From positions 1 to 36,983 of the forward strand of contig NZ_NHON01000061.1 in the NCBI RefSeq assembly GCF_002195995.1: a DNA stretch of 36,983 bases. Reading direction: 5' to 3'. How positions within the stretch are numbered: the stretch's first letter is position 1; every line of letters begins with the position of its first letter. A model generated the notes under the pieces. The model was not told the origin of the DNA, did not search any database, and saw only the letters and a program-made list of their open reading frames with translations. Position numbers and translations under genes: made by a program. Shown one piece after another: positions 35,468 to 36,983 of this stretch. The stretch comes from Inquilinus limosus. GTDB taxonomy: Bacteria > Pseudomonadota > Alphaproteobacteria > DSM-16000 > Inquilinaceae.

Positions 35468-35489
35468 GCCCGGCCGGGACCTGCCGGGC
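35468..35489. terminator. Weak hairpin between convergent genes
   Basis: GCCCGGC and GCCGGGC form a 7-bp stem with an 8-nt loop in the gap between the alpha/beta hydrolase stop and the VOC gene stop. No T-run. Confidence 0.35.
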
Positions 35490-35534
35490 CGCATCGTGGC
35501 GACGTATCACGCCGCCATTCGCAGCCATCGCTCC

Positions 35535-35939
35535 TCAAGCCGGCCGTGACGCGAAGCGGCGCTTCGCGGCCTCCGATGCCGGCATGTAGAGGGAAACGGC
35601 ATTGCCTTCCGGGTCCCGGAACTGGAACGTCGCATTGCCCCAGGGCATGGTCTTCAGCCCATGCACAAGGGCGACCTTGTCCTGCAGACGGGCATAGTCG
35701 GACTGGATGTCCTCGACCTGCAGCTCGATGACAAGGCTGCGATTGGCGGCTGGTTCGGCACTGCCGTCCTGCCACAGCGCGACGGTCTCGGCCGCGCCGA
35801 TCGCCAGGGTGGCGCCGGGCATGACGATCTCGGCAAAGACCGGCGCCAGCCATTGCGCCTTGGTCCCGGTGACCATCTCGTAGAACGCGACCATCGGGCC
35901 GATATCGGCGGCGATGATCCTGACCGATGCGAATTTCAT
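35535..35939 (-). CDS. VOC family (glyoxalase/bleomycin-resistance fold) protein
   Basis: 134 residues, a single paired beta-alpha-beta-beta-beta unit (MKFASVRIIAADIGPMVAFYE; then LVIELQVEDI; FQFRDPEGNAVSLY). The metal-ligand positions normally filled by His at the start and Glu near the end are Ile/Ala and Ser here, so it may bind a small molecule without being a metal enzyme. AAGGAG lies upstream of the ATG. It is transcribed divergently from a WYL-domain regulator 87 bp away, a common arrangement in which the regulator controls its VOC neighbour. Ligand unknown. Confidence 0.88.
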   Translation of the reverse strand: MKFASVRIIAADIGPMVAFYEMVTGTKAQWLAPVFAEIVMPGATLAIGAAETVALWQDGSAEPAANRSLVIELQVEDIQSDYARLQDKVALVHGLKTMPWGNATFQFRDPEGNAVSLYMPASEAAKRRFASRPA

Positions 35940-36026
35940 GGGAGGCTCCTTGTCCCGGCGGCCCCGCCGGCCGCCGGGATCTTGTCGCACAGCCCTGTTG
36001 CCACCATTCTGGCAGCAGGAGTCAGC

Positions 36027-36746
36027 ATGATGCGTCGAGCCGATCGTCTGTTTCAGATCGTCCAGATCCTGCGCCGGACGCGCGTGCCGGTCACCGCGGC
36101 GGCGATGGCGGAGGAGCTCGAGGTGTCGAAGCGCACCGTCTACCGCGATATCGGCGACCTGGTCGGCCAGAGGGTGCCGATTTCCGGCGAGGCCGGGTTC
36201 GGCTACCGGCTGGATCCGGGTTTCGACATGCCGCCGCTGATGCTGACGCCCGACGAGATCGAGGCCGTCGTCCTGGGTGCGCAATGGGTCGCCGGGCATT
36301 CCGATGCCCTGATCGCCACTGCCGCGCGGGATGTCGTCGCCAAGATCGCCGCCGTCATTCCGGAGACGTTGCGGCCCTTCATCGCCGAGCCGAGCATCGG
36401 CGTCAGGCCGGTGGCGCCGCCGCCGGCCGAGACCATCGACATGGCCGATATCCGGCAGGCGATCCGCGCGGGCCGCAAGCTCGAGTTGCGATATCGGGCC
36501 GAGACCGGGGAGGTGACCGACCGGACCGTGTGGCCGGTGATCCTCGGCTATGCCGAGACCAGCCGCCTGCTGGTGGCCTGGTGCGAGCTCCGGCAGGGGT
36601 TCCGGCATTTCCGCACCGACCGGATTCTCGCAGCCGGCATCTCCGACATCCCCATCGGCCTGCGCGCCGGCGAGCTGCGCCGCCGGTGGCAGGCCTGGCG
36701 CGAGGCGCAGCTGGAGAAGCGGCCGGGGTGGGTTCGAGCGGACTGA
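36027..36746 (+). CDS. YafY-type HTH transcriptional regulator with WYL domain
   Basis: 239 residues. N-terminal HTH_11 helix-turn-helix (about 18-45; VTAAAMAEELEVSKRTVYRDI), a middle linker, and a C-terminal WYL domain (about 150-205; LELRYRAETGE, then LLVAWCELRQGFRHFRTDRI) expected to bind a ligand. AGGAG lies upstream of two adjacent ATG codons (36027 and 36030). It is divergent from the VOC gene and probably controls it and itself from the 87-bp shared gap. A T-tailed terminator follows. Confidence 0.92.
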   Translation: MMRRADRLFQIVQILRRTRVPVTAAAMAEELEVSKRTVYRDIGDLVGQRVPISGEAGFGYRLDPGFDMPPLMLTPDEIEAVVLGAQWVAGHSDALIATAARDVVAKIAAVIPETLRPFIAEPSIGVRPVAPPPAETIDMADIRQAIRAGRKLELRYRAETGEVTDRTVWPVILGYAETSRLLVAWCELRQGFRHFRTDRILAAGISDIPIGLRAGELRRRWQAWREAQLEKRPGWVRAD

Positions 36747-36787
36747 ATTAAGGTCGGGTCACGTCAGCGCAGCTGAACGTCGAGCGT

Positions 36788-36822
36788 CTCTCGTGTTGCC
36801 GCTCGCGCTTACGAGAGTTTTT
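36788..36822 (+). terminator. Rho-independent terminator after the WYL regulator
   Basis: CTCTCGT pairs with ACGAGAG around a 16-nt loop, followed directly by TTTTT. It lies 42 bp after the regulator stop. Confidence 0.65.
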
Positions 36823-36842
36823 CACAACGTTTACCCCCTCGC

Positions 36843-36880
36843 CGTCATTGCGAGGAGGCGAAGCCGACGAAGCAATCCAG
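36843..36880. repeat. Interspersed palindromic repeat (GTCATTGCGAG...GCAATCC type)
   Basis: The block from CGTCATTGCGAGGAGGCG to GAAGCAATCCAG is a motif seen, from general knowledge, as a short interspersed repeat in many alphaproteobacterial and other genomes. The ends ATTGC and GCAAT are inverted. It is followed by a second imperfect hairpin (GGGGCCGGT with ACTGGCCCC, about 36880-36901). No coding role; possibly a REP-like element. Confidence 0.65.
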
Positions 36881-36947
36881 GGGCCGGTTCGCACTGGCCC
36901 CGGTCGTGTCCCAGGGAGTGGTGTAGGTGACGAGGGGTCACCGTGAT

Positions 36948-36966
36948 TTCCCGGCATGGCCGGGAA
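36948..36966. repeat. Small perfect hairpin at the right edge
   Basis: TTCCCGGC and GCCGGGAA form a perfect 8-bp stem with a 3-nt loop (ATG). It lies in the gene-free tail after the interspersed repeat and may belong to the same repetitive cluster, which runs off the window. Confidence 0.45.
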
Positions 36967-36983
36967 GGGTCAGGCTGTCAGAT

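Overview
The window is about 37 kb of very GC-rich DNA (by eye around 70% G+C) with Shine-Dalgarno-led genes. Its family mix (two-partner secretion with DUF3739 adhesin, serralysin-like RTX proteins, SorC and WYL regulators, carbamoylase-type M20 hydrolase, GFA protein) suggests an alphaproteobacterium, probably Rhodospirillales/Inquilinus-like. That placement is inference from gene style, not from a marker gene. I saw no rRNA, tRNA, CRISPR array, transposase or phage gene.

Left third (1-13905, all minus strand): a two-partner secretion locus. A giant 3549-residue filamentous-haemagglutinin-family exoprotein (TpsA) is followed, after a 602-bp gap, by its outer-membrane transporter (TpsB). Eighteen bases further on lies an envelope protein with a DUF2341 and a LamG/ConA-like domain, cut off by the window edge. 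14158-17583 (minus) is a 1141-residue RTX metalloprotease of the serralysin type, ending in two stacked hairpins.

Middle (17584-25079): a roughly 1-kb gene-free stretch carries a candidate tandem NrdR box and leads into a ribonucleotide reductase small subunit whose residues mark it as class Ic (Phe instead of the radical Tyr, Glu instead of the first Asp ligand), with no nrdA beside it. Then come a lower-GC papain-like cysteine protease, an amidoligase coupled to a secreted, internally duplicated cysteine protein, an orphan SorC-type regulator, and a divergent L,D-transpeptidase.

25070-27208: a second RTX protein, convergent with and overlapping the transpeptidase by 10 bp. Just beyond its start is a degenerate copy of the transpeptidase 3' end (47 of 53 bases identical), so the RTX gene sits between two direct copies of that gene tail.

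Right third (27209-36983): M1-family metallopeptidase, two small lipoproteins, an OmpR-type response regulator with its histidine kinase, a carbamoylase-like M20 hydrolase with a GFA-family protein, an exported alpha/beta hydrolase, and a divergent VOC protein/WYL regulator pair. The window ends in a terminator followed by an interspersed palindromic repeat.

The general theme is the cell surface: large secreted adhesin and RTX proteins, peptidoglycan cross-linking, exported peptidases, lipoproteins and one two-component system. The least explained units are the TpsA/TpsB/DUF2341 locus, the amidoligase pair and the RTX gene flanked by transpeptidase tails.
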